Made by a program: the position numbers and the translations under genes
NCBI GenBank assembly: GCA_023014365.1
Contig: JAEBUN010000009.1
Span: 1,054,001 to 1,118,000, forward strand
DNA: 64,000 nt
From: Lepiota brunneoincarnata
Lineage: Eukaryota > Basidiomycota > Agaricomycetes > Agaricales > Agaricaceae
Direction of reading: 5' to 3'
In this document: positions 47,053-57,857 of the stretch, in pieces
Layout of the letters: each line of letters starts with the position of its first letter
Numbering within the stretch: position 1 is the first letter of the stretch
Notes under the pieces: generated by a model
Seen by the model: the letters and a program-made list of their open reading frames with translations, nothing else
The model's database searches: none
Told to the model about the DNA's origin: nothing

Positions 47053-47322
47053 TAATGTTATGAACAGTCCAGACCGGGAGGAACAAGAACTATTGTTCGA
47101 CTTTACAAGATGGGTACAGGAGACTACAGACCAATTACAGGCACAAGAATACGAAGACGAGGAAGGGGAATATTACACCGCCATGCAGGACCTGGCGAGA
47201 GAAGCAGGAATGGAGATAACCTTGGAGGATATATTGGAATACCCCGAGGACGAGGAAGATAACCATGGATCAACCGATCCAACCTCCGATACAGATGGAA
47301 GCACTGAGAGAATGGAGAGCGA

Positions 47323-48607
47323 TGAAAAGGTAAAAACGTTCGTATGTTTTAATATGGATAGTGGGCTTGTTTTCACTAAGCTTAGCCGAAATTCGATAAG
47401 CTTAAGCTAATACAAGTGGAATGAGATAGATAAGGAACAGTTTCGTCTTTTAGGGTGTTCTGGGGGTGCGTTCTGACAGCGAAATTCAAGAGAGTAGTGT
47501 TTTAGAGGTTAACGAACAGCCGTTGAAGTTATCTTAGCCGTACGGTGCAACAATGAAAGGACAATCCCTGTCAATTCAAAGCGCGGGGTCTCTAGTCTCT
47601 GGTCTCTGGTCTCTGTCTCTGTCTCTGTCTCTAGCACTCTGGAACTCTAAACTCTGAACTCTGGTCTCTGTCTCTGTCTCTGGGTTGGTCGACGACCGAA
47701 GAATTCACACTTAACGACGCACACTAAATAGCCCTCTGAAACCGTTCTTGATCACGGCTCGCAGACTTGCGTGTGGAAGCGGGGGTGAGACCTCTTGCTT
47801 CTCCACAAACAAGTGCGACCGTATTTATATTGTTTAGATACATACGAGAGATAGTAAATATGAAATAGAAAACAATAAGCTTAATTGTTACAGGCACTGT
47901 AGAACATTTTGGAAGGTTCGGCAGCATTTCTACCTTGCCCTGGGTTATGGGTTTTTCTCTGATTAACGAATGGCAATCCAGCCAGACGTGTTTCGTGCTC
48001 GTCTGCATTATTCTGCGTCCACACGAGCGCGTTAAGACTCCGGATCAATTATGATCGGAATGTATAGCGGATGGACAGTCCCTTGATCCGTTGTAATTAA
48101 TCTCAGTTAAGCAATAGGCCGAGGTGCCGGGACCCACAAAGCACTCGTTAATTAGGAGTCTTTGATATTTCTAGGGTTTTGGGCATCGGGTGTCGCCTCC
48201 CGAACGTTGAACGTTCCGTTCCGTGGTCCGGTCATCATTATTGGGCTCGCTTTCGATGTAATACTCCTGCGACAGCCGCTAGGTACATTCTTTATATTCA
48301 AACGCATCCGGGTTCATCAGAAAACTGCTCGTAAGGTCCCTTGATGCGACCGGAGTATACTCGATAGACTATGTAGAGTCCTGAATCCCTCTGGAAAGCG
48401 TTCCGATAGTTTGGTTCACTAAGCTTAGTGATAATGAACTGGTTTGAACACCTCCAAGGCTCGAATATCCTCAATTCGGTCGAACTGGCTACTACGGGAC
48501 ATAGTACCAATCCTCTATAGAGTTCTTTAATGATATAGCCAATGATTCTATGTAGAGAATCGTTCCGGAGTACGGAATTCATGTATAGGCGTGAAATCGG
48601 CGTATCA
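47323..48607 (-). repeat. Element E 3' LTR
   Basis: 1285 bp. TAAGCTTA at 47377, 47397, 47876 and 48420. It contains a CT-rich minisatellite (47588-47682). The purine-rich tract GGTTAGGGGGAGA (minus strand, 48620-48608) abuts it internally as the polypurine tract. Confidence 0.94.
47588..47682. repeat. (GGTCTCT / GTCTCT)n minisatellite in the E LTR
   Basis: Repeats of GTCTCTG and GGTCTCT with ACTCTGAACTCT-like variants. The identical array lies in the other LTR at about 60146-60240, so it predates this insertion. Confidence 0.85.
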
Positions 48608-48620
48608 TCTCCCCCTAACC
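48608..48620 (-). promoter_or_regulatory. Element E polypurine tract
   Basis: On the minus strand GGTTAGGGGGAGA directly precedes the 3' LTR. It fits plus-strand priming and fixes the orientation of E as minus. Confidence 0.7.
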
Positions 48621-48932
48621 AATTGCTGACTGTCCTCAGTCATTATCTCCTTCAAATTCGCAGTATCTGAGTCTCTCTGACGCGCTCTATGGTCTAGAAC
48701 GTTCACCAGCTTCGAGGGTAGCGCACTTTCGCTAAGCTTATTCCAAATGATGTCATGTCACCGAGTTTAAATGTATAGATCAACTGCTTGTTGCTATAGC
48801 TTAAATTTTTATCTCTTTATTGGGTCTTTTAAATGTCCCAAGGTCTCGTTTCCTCTCTTTCGTTCTCCCTCTCACTCTTTATTCGTTTTATCCTGCTCGC
48901 AGATCACTCCTTAACGCCCACTTCTATCAACA

Positions 48933-50971
48933 ATGGACAGAAACACGCGCAGCAGCAAACGTGCCCGATACGAAGTAGACACGGACTCCTCCTCTGGTGA
49001 GTAGAGTTCGTGTTACAATCATCTTTGTTTTTCCTCACACTGTCCTCAGACTACGCTGGGCCTAGCACTGCCCCTCCGGCCTCTCAGGACGCGCCCTCTT
49101 CGTCGATTGCGCAACGTAAGTCTCTTTTCTCTCGCTCTCGTTGTTTTCCTCATGCTTTCTTTGTCCTTAGGTCTCACTATTTGCCTCCCGGCGCGTCGCA
49201 ACCTCCTTCCTCAATGGGAACCACCAGCACCACGTGTTAGGAGAGCTAGAGGAGGGCGAGTGGGACGAGGAGCTCGCGGAAATCGCCAGGGAGGTGTGGA
49301 TAGGACCCCTCCCCCACCGTACTCGCCGCCCCGCGAACCAACCCCTCGGCCGGCCACTCCCCTGTCCACTCCTGTGCCGTGATGCGTCATCTCGATCGCG
49401 TCACTGTGCAATCCAACTGACGAGAGTTCTGCCGGATTGTCCGCAGAACTTTCGTTAGGTATTCCTGTCGGCGGGCCCTCTGGTGGATTATCCACAGAGG
49501 CTCCGCCCAGTTCAATGTTGCTGCCTCCTCTCGCCGTCTCTCTGCGCACCCTGGACGGTGAAGGCTCGCTGGTGCTCCCTCCCCTGTGTATTGCGTCAGG
49601 TTCAGAGGTGCCGGGCCCTTCAACAAACCGCCCCTCCTCTCCTGTAGCCTCTTCGGCTACTTCTACGCGTAAGCTTAAGCCTTTTTCTGCTTATTTCTCC
49701 GCTCCTGCTAATAGTGTGCCTCATAGCTCGTATCCCTGCCGCTCTCAAAGGCAAGCAACGTGCACAGTCATCTGCGCCGCCCCCGTCGCCTCTGTTCCTG
49801 GCGAGTTCAAATTCGCCATCACATTCTCCGGTCCCAGAGGTCTCCCAAGAAGACCTCTTCAAAATTTTTAACTGGTCCTCTACCCTGGTCGAGCGGAACG
49901 CATTGGCCTCTCCCAGGTGTCCTACGCCCTCGCTTCCTCACTTGGCTTCTGCTTCAGTCGAGTCTCTCCCAAGTCCCGCGGAGGCTTCGCCTTCTCCAGA
50001 TTTGGAGCTCCTCTTGGAGCCTTCGCCTGTTCCCCAGGAGCCGGCGTTCGTTTTTCAAGACTCATTCTTAGCTTCTCCAACCCCCGTCCCCTCTCGTTTG
50101 CCGAGCCCGGTGGTCCCAGACACATCCCAGTCCTTGCCTCCCCAAGCCGGACCTTCAGGGTCGCGTCGCGCGCGCGTAACCCTACCGAAGAAAAGCTCTA
50201 ACACGCGCCCAAAGAAATATACTCCCCGGGCGCGCATCCGACATTCTGAAGCCGAAATAATCCGGGATCATGGATACCGGCACCCAGTCCCGCTCTTTTG
50301 TGAGGACTTTTCTAGGCTGCTGGCAGCTAGCCAGCTTTCGGTACGTTCTCCAAGTTTTTCTCGTGTTTCCTTATTAACTGTTTTGCCCCTTCCCTAGTAC
50401 GTGCCGCCTCAGTCTCGGTGCACTACTTGCGCCGCTCGTAAATTGGAGTGCGAGCCTCTGGGCAAGGGTAAGAAGTGTCGCAGCTGCGACCTGTACAACT
50501 ACCCCTGTACCTTCGCAGACCATCCGCGAGTCTCGGCTGGCGTTGCGAACGCCCTGGTCACGTCCTCACTGACCAGTGAATACCGTAAGTTTCTCTGTTC
50601 ACTGTTTTTCCCATTTATTTACTTTTTATTTCCCAGATCTTGCTGCCTTCGCACGTGTTGCGTCCTCCAGCTTGGTCAGTCTGGAGGCCAATCGTGTTGC
50701 CTACGAGGCATCGGCCTTCCACCACCGCCGTGTAATCTACCAGTTCGTCCAGGAGATGCAAGCTACCAGGACGGCCTTGGACGGTAACGACGTGGCGTTC
50801 GTGGAGATGGGTATGGCCGAGTCCCTCGAAGACGTCCAGGCGTTCTTCGAGTTTGCTGACAACTTTCCGGGGGTCCCGACATACGAAGAATTCGAGGAGC
50901 TCAAATCGCTCCTCTTCCTCGCTTTCCCGATGACTCAGGATCCGGAGTCTGTCTTGGAGGACTTGAACTAG
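48933..50971 (+). CDS. Element E antisense gene 1: seven exons, Zn2Cys6-type cysteine cluster
   Basis: Spliced frame of 575 codons: exons 48933-48996, 49050-49115, 49171-49378, 49427-49668, 49715-50340, 50398-50584 and 50637-50971 (stop TAG). Introns are 46-57 nt, GT...AG, all phase-consistent; intron 3 boundaries are the least sure. N terminus MDRNTRSSKRARYE is a nuclear-signal-like basic patch, then an Arg/Gly and Pro/Ser-rich disordered half. Exon 6 has Cys at about residues 410, 413, 420, 429, 432 and 439 (CTTCAARKLEC, then CRSCDLYNYPC), spacing CX2CX6CX8CX2CX6C of fungal Zn2Cys6 DNA-binding domains. The C terminus is an acidic helical region. It runs opposite to gag-pol. A captured or long-carried putative DNA-binding gene; no family name assigned. 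Confidence 0.75.
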
Positions 50972-51550
50972 TGCCTGCTTCCCTTTCCTCTCTTGAATGT
51001 AATATATCCTCTTGTCCTGTATATAGTTACATTTCGCTTAACAATTCTTGTCTCTTGGTATCTTTCTGAGTTAAGCTTAAGGCCCTTCTGGAATATCCCA
51101 AGCTAAGCTAAGGCTTCCAGCCGCTTATACGCTCATCAGATATTTCTCTGATACTTCTGTAGTGAACCGGTCATCCGTTCCGGCTTCATTTACAAGCCCG
51201 AACCCGAACCAGCCTGTACACGGGGTTTGACGCGCCATTTGCGCCACTTGGGGCCCGTCTCCCCCTAGCCAAATTGAAATCGGTGCCCTCACCGTTCCAT
51301 CCGAATCCCTGTGCACACTGATAACCGCGAGACCCTGGCAACCTGTTACCCAATAAGGCAACTGTGGTTCAGCTAGTCTGTCGAAGGCTGGCTACTCAAG
51401 ATTACAGGTTTCCTAGGCCTCTCAGGTCATAAGCTTAGGGTGGAGGGTGCTCTTTATCCACTCGTCATGATTCGTCATCACTGCCGACAGCCTTTTCTTA
51501 TAAAAGCGAGGGAGCGACGTCTCATTCTAGCAGACACTCTTCGTAAGAAA
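50972..51550 (+). other. Intergenic stretch inside element E
   Basis: Between the two antisense genes. It holds TAAGCTTA at 51072 and 51430 and a related AAGCTAAGCTAAGG near 51100. No gene seen. The last about 100 bases are the presumed promoter/5' leader of gene 2. Confidence 0.6.
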
Positions 51551-52898
51551 ATGGCTTCTTCGATCCCCAACCTTCAAGTCGAGCTTGACGATCTCATCAG
51601 CAACACCAAAGGTCGTCTTCAGCGCCTGCAAAACGGTCAAGTCGCTCGTCCCCTCGTCGAGAAGGCTCTCCTCGCATTCGACGCCCCTGGGGTATGTCTA
51701 TTCTTTTCATGCTTCTCTCGCTGTTCCTCAATCATTTCTAGTCTGCTTATATTGAAGCGTTATCGGAGGATAATGAAGCTATCAAGCTTCATGTCAACCA
51801 AGACTACGTCTTCCGTATTCGCAAGCTCTACGAAATTTACCAAAACAACTACCATTCGTCTTATGAGATGCCCGCGATCTATAAGGCGCTCTCTGAATGC
51901 TGTAGCCGCATTAATCGCGTCCGCTCTGAAGAATCCCACAAAACCCGTACCGAAGAGGCTCAGAACCCGTCGTCCACGACTGGCTCTACTTCCTCCAACG
52001 TTGCCGAAGGCTCTGCTGTCCCCAAACGCGTAAGCTTAGCGTTCTTTTGGCTTCAAATCGTCTTCTCATGCATAAGCTTAGCCTCGCAAGGGTCGCAAGG
52101 CCCCTATCTCTGCTGCTGTTGTGGTAGACACCGATACCGAGCCTGCGGAGAGTATGAATAGTGCCTCCAACTCCCGAGCAACTGGTGCTGACACGGTAAT
52201 CTAGCTGCTTCTCAACCTATTACATTGGCTGAGATCATCGCTCGCCTTCAGGACATGATGGTCGACGAGGAGGTCTCTCAAGCTATCGTCGAAGAGGTTC
52301 GTGTAGTTCCGCCTTATCGCAAGCGTCGTTTGTCTACCTCCGACGTGGTGCGCCAGCTCCACTCCCCCCAACCACTGATTCTGACTTCCTCTCTCTCTAG
52401 GAGACTGTCAAAAAGTCCTCATCGTCTAAAGGCTCTGTCCGTCTTCTTCCCTATTGTCAAGTTCCCAATATGAACACTAAACACTGCTGTTATGTCCGGG
52501 CTGAACAGGTTCTAGCCAAAGCCAGCGCCAATACTGCCAAACGCGCCCGTACCAAGTCTGCTTCTGATGAGCGCACCTTCGCAGGCTTATCCGGTGGGCA
52601 ATTTCTCACTTCTGTTCGTTAAGCTTAGCGGTTCTGACACTTTTCCCGGGCAGCTCGTTTGCTCCAGGAACTCCAAAACCTCCTGTCTCACTCTCGCGAC
52701 GAGTACGAGTCTGAATCTCGCAGTGACGACGCTCGGTCTGTCAAATGCGACCTCAATTCGCTCAGCCGGGACTTCATCGAGGCTATTCCCTCGCTCGAAG
52801 CTAACTTAAAGAGGTTCCAATTCCTCATTCAAGAGCGCATCCGTCTCAAAAGTCTTTTGCGCAACCTCTCCGACTTGGACAAGCCCCTCCCCACTTAA
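51551..52898 (+). CDS. Element E antisense gene 2: multi-exon, coiled-coil-like protein
   Basis: ATG at 51551 (MASSIPNLQVELDD). Clear exons: 51551-51691, 51742-52029, 52082-52195 and 52655-52898 (TAA); clear introns of 50, 52 and about 61 nt. The middle (52234-52593) has open blocks LQDMMVDEEVSQAIVEE and AKRARTKSASDERTFAG with one or two further introns whose limits I cannot settle. Intron 2 begins GTAAGCTTAG and ends ATAAGCTTAG, both ends formed by the E palindrome, and the stop codon is the TAA of another copy. Predicted protein: helical, charged, with an NLS-like KRAR and a C-terminal coiled coil (LLQELQNLLSHSRDEYESE...). No recognised family. Confidence 0.65.
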
Positions 52899-52975
52899 GC
52901 TTAACGCTTTTACAGTCCCTAGGATAGTTTTCCGTCGATAAGTAGATAGTTCTGTCCACAATATCAGGTTTTTTT

Positions 52976-54147
52976 CTATCCTTCCAACTCTTCCGGCTCC
53001 CATCTGTCACTAGGCTCATCCTCAGTAGTCTCCTCCAGGGTCTTCAGTCCCTCTGGCGACAGATCTATCAACTCTTGTAATTCCGGCGGCAACGGTATAT
53101 GTTTCCTGGCTAAGTAGGGAATTACTCTGAACGCCGCCACTTTATTCTGCCATACCGAACCGTCCAACTCTGCCAGGATATAAGATCCTCCCTTTGATCT
53201 AGATATGACCACCATGGGTCCTAGATACCTGGGTTTCATCTTCCTGTCTGCTGAGCTCTCTATAGCCGTATTTCTCACTAATACTAAATCTCCCGCGCCG
53301 AAGCGATAGTCTTTTATCTTATGCGCTGCTTGCCGTTCCATTTCCCAAGCCTTGCTAAGCTTAGTGTCTGAAACATGCTGACGCATCTCCTCAACATGCC
53401 GAACATGTTTTGCCAAAGCCTGAGCTCGATATCCTATCAACTCGGCCGTGGTCAAGTACTTATTCGGTAGCTGCACCAGCCAAGTGGCCTCTTTGACATC
53501 CAAAGGTAGCGTCGGGTGCGCTCCGGTTACCAAAAAGTATGGGGAACACCCCATTCCTTTTCTAATGGTGATCCGATCTGCCCACATAACGTGCGGTAGG
53601 TGCCAATACCACTTTTTGACGTCTCCATCTGTAGCTTTGTACAACATTTGTCGCACATCCCAGTGGGGTCGCTCAATAATCCCGTTCGCTTTGGAATTGT
53701 AAGGAGATATTGTTACTCCCTTTATCCCATATTTTTCTTCCAGCCATCGAACAGCTTTCTTAAATGGAGAACCGTTGTCCGTGACAATCTTCACTATACA
53801 GCCCCATCGGCAAATGATATCTTCGAATAACCACTGCGCGATCGAACTGGCGTTCTCTTTTCTCAACGCCTTTGCCTCCATCCAAGATGACAGTCCACAC
53901 CTTCCATGCACAATATAACTACACCCATTAGAACTTGGCAGTCATATGTAGTGTGTCCACATGTAGCACTTGGAATATCGACGGCGTGGGCGTTACTATT
54001 GGCGGCGTCTCGATGATCACCTTTTGCCGTTGCTGGCATAGATGGCACGATTGCACATACCAAGCTACGTCTCCTTCAACTTCCGGCCACCAGAACCTCT
54101 GCGTTATAAGCTTAGTGGTTGCGTATATTCCTCTGTGTCCCTAGGAA
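52976..54147 (-). pseudogene. Element E integrase part of pol, with two 1-nt insertions
   Basis: Continuation of pol after a frameshift at about 54147 (GGG for GG). It has the HHCC zinc region (CHLCQQRQ about 54040), a second 1-nt insertion at about 53934 (TT for T), then an open 311-codon frame 53911-52976. That frame has the core catalytic stretch ([16 protein letters not shown] about 53790, [14 protein letters not shown] about 53680) and a C-terminal [20 protein letters not shown] fold. No chromodomain. Both insertions extend homopolymers, so either natural decay or base-calling error is possible. Confidence 0.85.
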
Positions 54148-56750
54148 GTCGTGGCTGGCTCGCAACATATACATACGTTGCTCCTTATCCACTACTAGCT
54201 GATGCTGACCGCTAGGACTCGTCCTATACAGCCTCCCCTCTTTATCCAAGAAGAAATGCTCTACCATATGCTTAAGCTTACGCAGATCTGGCTCATCCAA
54301 GCCTTCAGCTGCGCTACTGCCCCCTGTTTTCAGGTATTCCCTGACTTTGGGTATCCTTTCATCTTGTATTCGCGCTGTATCTGTCCTGCGCGACTCATCA
54401 TATGTTTCCTCTATCTCGGCCGACTTTTCCTCTTCGAAATCTGGCACTAGCCTGACATCCGTCATTAAGCTTAGTACTTGTCGATGGTTTTCTGGACAGG
54501 CTGGGTCTTCTATAACCCTAAGCTTAGCCTGTTGTTCATCCAAGTACTCTTCCCGGGCTTGATCCAGCTCATACTCAAAATCATACACATCACGCGCCAG
54601 ACCCTGGTTGAAGCCAGAGCGACTGTCGATCTCATCGCAGAAGGCTTCCAAGGGTAAAGGATCTGCGGCCCCTGGATCTTCTTTGATCAGTTCGAACTCC
54701 TCTCCTTCATCCTCGGATCCATCGTCGAAGCGACAGGCTGTCTCATCACCGGGATAGTAGCGTCGCCTGGACAGTCCGTCCGGTCCAAAGTTCTTCCCTT
54801 CTTTGTGTACTAGCGTGAAGTGGAACGACCTAATGAAGTCCACCCAGCGGTTTACTGTGGCGTTCGGGAGCTTCCCTGGGTTGTTTAACATCCCGAAGAG
54901 AAACTTCGCATCCGTCTCCACCACTAAGTTTCTTGATCCCCACAGTAAATATTTCTCTTGTTCCAGCACCATTCTTAAGCCGCATAGCTCTCGCTTGGGC
55001 TGAGAGTATCTCTGCTGTCTTTCATCCAATAATATTGACCCAAACTTCACATAATGTATAAGCTTAGCGTCTTCTCCATCTCTCTGATATATGTAGTATC
55101 CCACCGCCCTCCATGAGGTATCCACGGCTACTACTATGGGTTGTTTACTCGGAAATTCGGGGTTCCTGGTCGGGAAACAGCACTGAATCGCATCTTTCAG
55201 CTCCTGCTGCGCTTTCCGTTCGTTTTCTCCCCACTCAAACTCTTGCCCTTTTTTAAGCTTTTCGTACAGAGGTGCCGCTATGGCTATGAACTTTGGGATA
55301 TGATTCCTGCAGCGCGTAGCTGTTCCTAGAAAACCCCTTAGCTCGGAGACATTCTCGCAATCCCCCCATCTTAATATCTTCCCAATGGTGTCTGTAGCAG
55401 GCAACCGTCCTTTATATGAGCATTCAAAACCCACCACGGTGATTTCATCAGCGCAGATAGTCGTCTTGGGCCCAGAGAAGGTCCCTCCTACGTATTTCAT
55501 CCTCTGTAGAATCCTATTGACGGTCTGCATGTGTTCCCATACAAATCTTCGGATCCCTGGGTTCTCTTTCAACGTCTCTTCCGTGCCATCTGGCAACTCA
55601 TATCTAGTTTTCGGCCCTCTGATAGGTACATCATCTATGTACGGCATCGTGTATTCTGGTATCTCACTGGCTAGGATCGCTGTTACATCCTCATGGAATA
55701 TAGGCACTGAGTTGGTCCATCCCATGGGTAATGTCACTAAGCGTAGCGCTCCAAAAGGCGTCTGGAACATTGTTAAGTCCCGAGACGACTCAGCTAACAG
55801 TCGCTCGTCATAGCCAACATATAGATCCAGAATGCCTCCGCAAGCTCTGCCTGCGAAGTGCATCGCCAAATCTTCCGTTGCTGGCGGCAGTCCTGAATGC
55901 GCTATCGTCACTCTGTTCAGCGGCTCCAAGCTGTGTACCAGTCTCAAACTTTTCCCATCTTTCTTCACCACACAGAACCATCGGGATCTATAGGATGAGT
56001 TCGACGGCTCGTATACACCAGCACTAATCTTTCTCTTTATAATGGCACAGACTTCATCATAGATCGCTGGTGGAATCGGAATGGGCTTCTCCACCCACGG
56101 AGTATGTTCTACCGTCGGTATCTCGATCGGCGGGAAGAAGTCTTCCCTAAAACATCCCCTCTCCTCATCTGTCCATGCGAATGCCCTTTCCTGAAGCATC
56201 ATGACTTGGTGCATCAGCTTTCTTTCTTCTGGCCACAAGAGATCCCCTGCATGGGCTTCATCCAGCTTAAGCTTGCGCTCCTCCGTATATCTGCCTGTCG
56301 GGACAAACTCTGGAGGATGCATGCTAAGCTTAGGCATTTCTGCCAGCGGATCCCCTTTTATTTCTCGTTTTATCCTGAATTTCTCCGGTAAATCACCTAA
56401 CACTGGCCTCACTTTTAAAGCGACTGGTTTATATTTCTTCCCAGCCAGGCATTGTACAATATCTTCGTCATCCCCTTCAGTTTCGAAGACAGTCATTCCC
56501 TGACCCTCCGTATCCTGTGCGTTGGCGATGCGCCCTAGGCACGATAACGCCGTTGCTCTATCTTCCTGTGGGCAGTCCTCATCGCGTATGACTCGGTCAA
56601 TGAACATTAGCTGTAGCTCGGCCTCTGAGAAGCTTCCTTTTGCTAAGCTTAGTGTTTGTGCGATGACAGGGCCCTTCTCATCATCATAGTCTATTATACA
56701 AGCCACCTCTCCTTGTCCCTTAGTCAACTCATCGAGGTTTCTTGAAAATT
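54112..56750 (-). CDS. Element E pol: RT and RNase H (to integrase start)
   Basis: Open 871 codons from 56727 (TTG) in a frame -1 to pro, plus the overlap up to the slip site at 56751-56745. An N-terminal acidic domain of about 200 residues is followed by RT with VVKKDGKSLRLVHSLEPLN, LPMGWTNSVPIF and the active site YIDD (about residue 362), then RNase H starting IVVAVDTSWRAVGYYIY (about residue 545) and the start of integrase. This RT lineage lacks the FFFV block of families A, B and D and is clearly a different Gypsy branch. Expression most likely requires two successive -1 shifts from gag. The frame breaks near 54147. Confidence 0.88.
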
Positions 56751-57857
56751 TTGACTGTTTTCCCTAAGCTTAGGAGGATTACACTCTCCTCGAGCATAAG
56801 TTGGTAACACAGCCTGTTCTCTGGTATTTGGGTCCGTAATAACCAAGGTTTGCTCGCCACTGGCGCTATTCCTGACTTCGCTAGCCGTCATTACATCAAA
56901 GGGTCGTCCCAAGAGTACTCGATACGCGGGGTTACGAACGATGTGAACTTGCAAATAGATTGTGACTCCCCCGCAGGTAAAGCCTACGTTCTTTGCCAGT
57001 CCACAAGTCTTTTCAACCTGCCCATTCGCACTCTGCAAATTTATCGTAGTATCTGGATCCCAAGAAACTTGACATGCAATCGCCGCTTCCTGACTCATGG
57101 AGACGATCTGTGACCCGCTATCTAGCAAGGCCTCTTCCTGCCGAATCCCATTTATCAGAGTTGGCACTACTCTCAACGGCTCGCATTCTTTCGCAATAAA
57201 CACTTGCCGTCCCCTGTCTCTTCGAGGAAGTGACTCCAAGTACTGCATGATTGGATCCTGCGCTACCCAGGCTTGGGTTGCCGAGCCTTCTCGGAGCACT
57301 GTATCATACTTCCGAGTGCCGTCTGCTAGCTCCGTTATCATGACTTGTACTGGCCCACTATTAATCTCTATATCTTCTGTATCATCGTCCCAGGGCCCTA
57401 CTCCTGCTATTAAGCTTTGACTCGTGGGTACCCGTTTTCTCATAATGCGCTCCCTATAAGCGTTCCTGTATATCGGTGACAATGCCAAGAGTTCTCCATG
57501 CGATACTGAGGCTTCTCGCTTCAATACCCTGCTGAGTACTTCCTCCACATCGACACTCCTCTCTATAGGGGCCTGGTGCTTATACGCAGGCTCCTTCTTA
57601 GATGGTTCCATCCTTCTGACAGGCAACGGTGGCACCTCAACGACCGGGCGCAGTGGTTTCACATTTCTATATGGTAATTCCCCTGCTGCGGCATGCACTG
57701 GTTCCTCCGTTGTCTGCCCTATTTCCTCATTTTCTGATTCTTCTGATCGCTCGGAATCCGACGCGTCCTCAGGAGTCTGTCCTCTGGCGAAGGCGACCTT
57801 CTTCTTCAGAGCCGGCTCCTTCCTCGAACCCTTTAGAAACCCGACTCCGAGTTCCAA
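56724..57857 (-). CDS. Element E pro: aspartic protease ORF
   Basis: 377 codons in the -1 frame to gag, overlapping its end. A Lys/Glu-rich N-terminal half is followed by a retropepsin-like domain with EALLDSGSQIVSMS (about 57125-57085) and VLLGRPFDVM (about 56915-56885). It ends ETSMS* at 56724. Having protease in its own frame between gag and pol resembles the MMTV/HTLV genome plan more than usual fungal elements. Confidence 0.85.
   Translation of the reverse strand: MELGVGFLKGSRKEPALKKKVAFARGQTPEDASDSERSEESENEEIGQTTEEPVHAAAGELPYRNVKPLRPVVEVPPLPVRRMEPSKKEPAYKHQAPIERSVDVEEVLSRVLKREASVSHGELLALSPIYRNAYRERIMRKRVPTSQSLIAGVGPWDDDTEDIEINSGPVQVMITELADGTRKYDTVLREGSATQAWVAQDPIMQYLESLPRRDRGRQVFIAKECEPLRVVPTLINGIRQEEALLDSGSQIVSMSQEAAIACQVSWDPDTTINLQSANGQVEKTCGLAKNVGFTCGGVTIYLQVHIVRNPAYRVLLGRPFDVMTASEVRNSASGEQTLVITDPNTREQAVLPTYARGECNPPKLRENSQNFQETSMS
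56745..56751 (-). promoter_or_regulatory. Candidate -1 slippery site, pro to pol
   Basis: Minus-strand A AAT TTT in the pro frame (heptamer type X XXY YYZ), 18 nt before the pro stop TGA (56726-56724). After a -1 shift the pol frame is open. Confidence 0.65.

Noticed and set aside
47056..47410. Open frame of 517 codons ending at 47410 as a complete D ORF4
   Set aside because: Its last about 28 codons are element E LTR sequence, read only because E inserted there. The true end is at 61280.
47724..48008. 94-codon ORF in the E LTRs (also 60282-60566)
   Set aside because: Present in both LTRs because they are copies of each other; minus-strand frame with no start context or motif. Kept as non-coding LTR.
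53863..54063. 66-codon minus ORF in the E integrase region
   Set aside because: Third frame exposed by the two 1-nt insertions; not the integrase frame.
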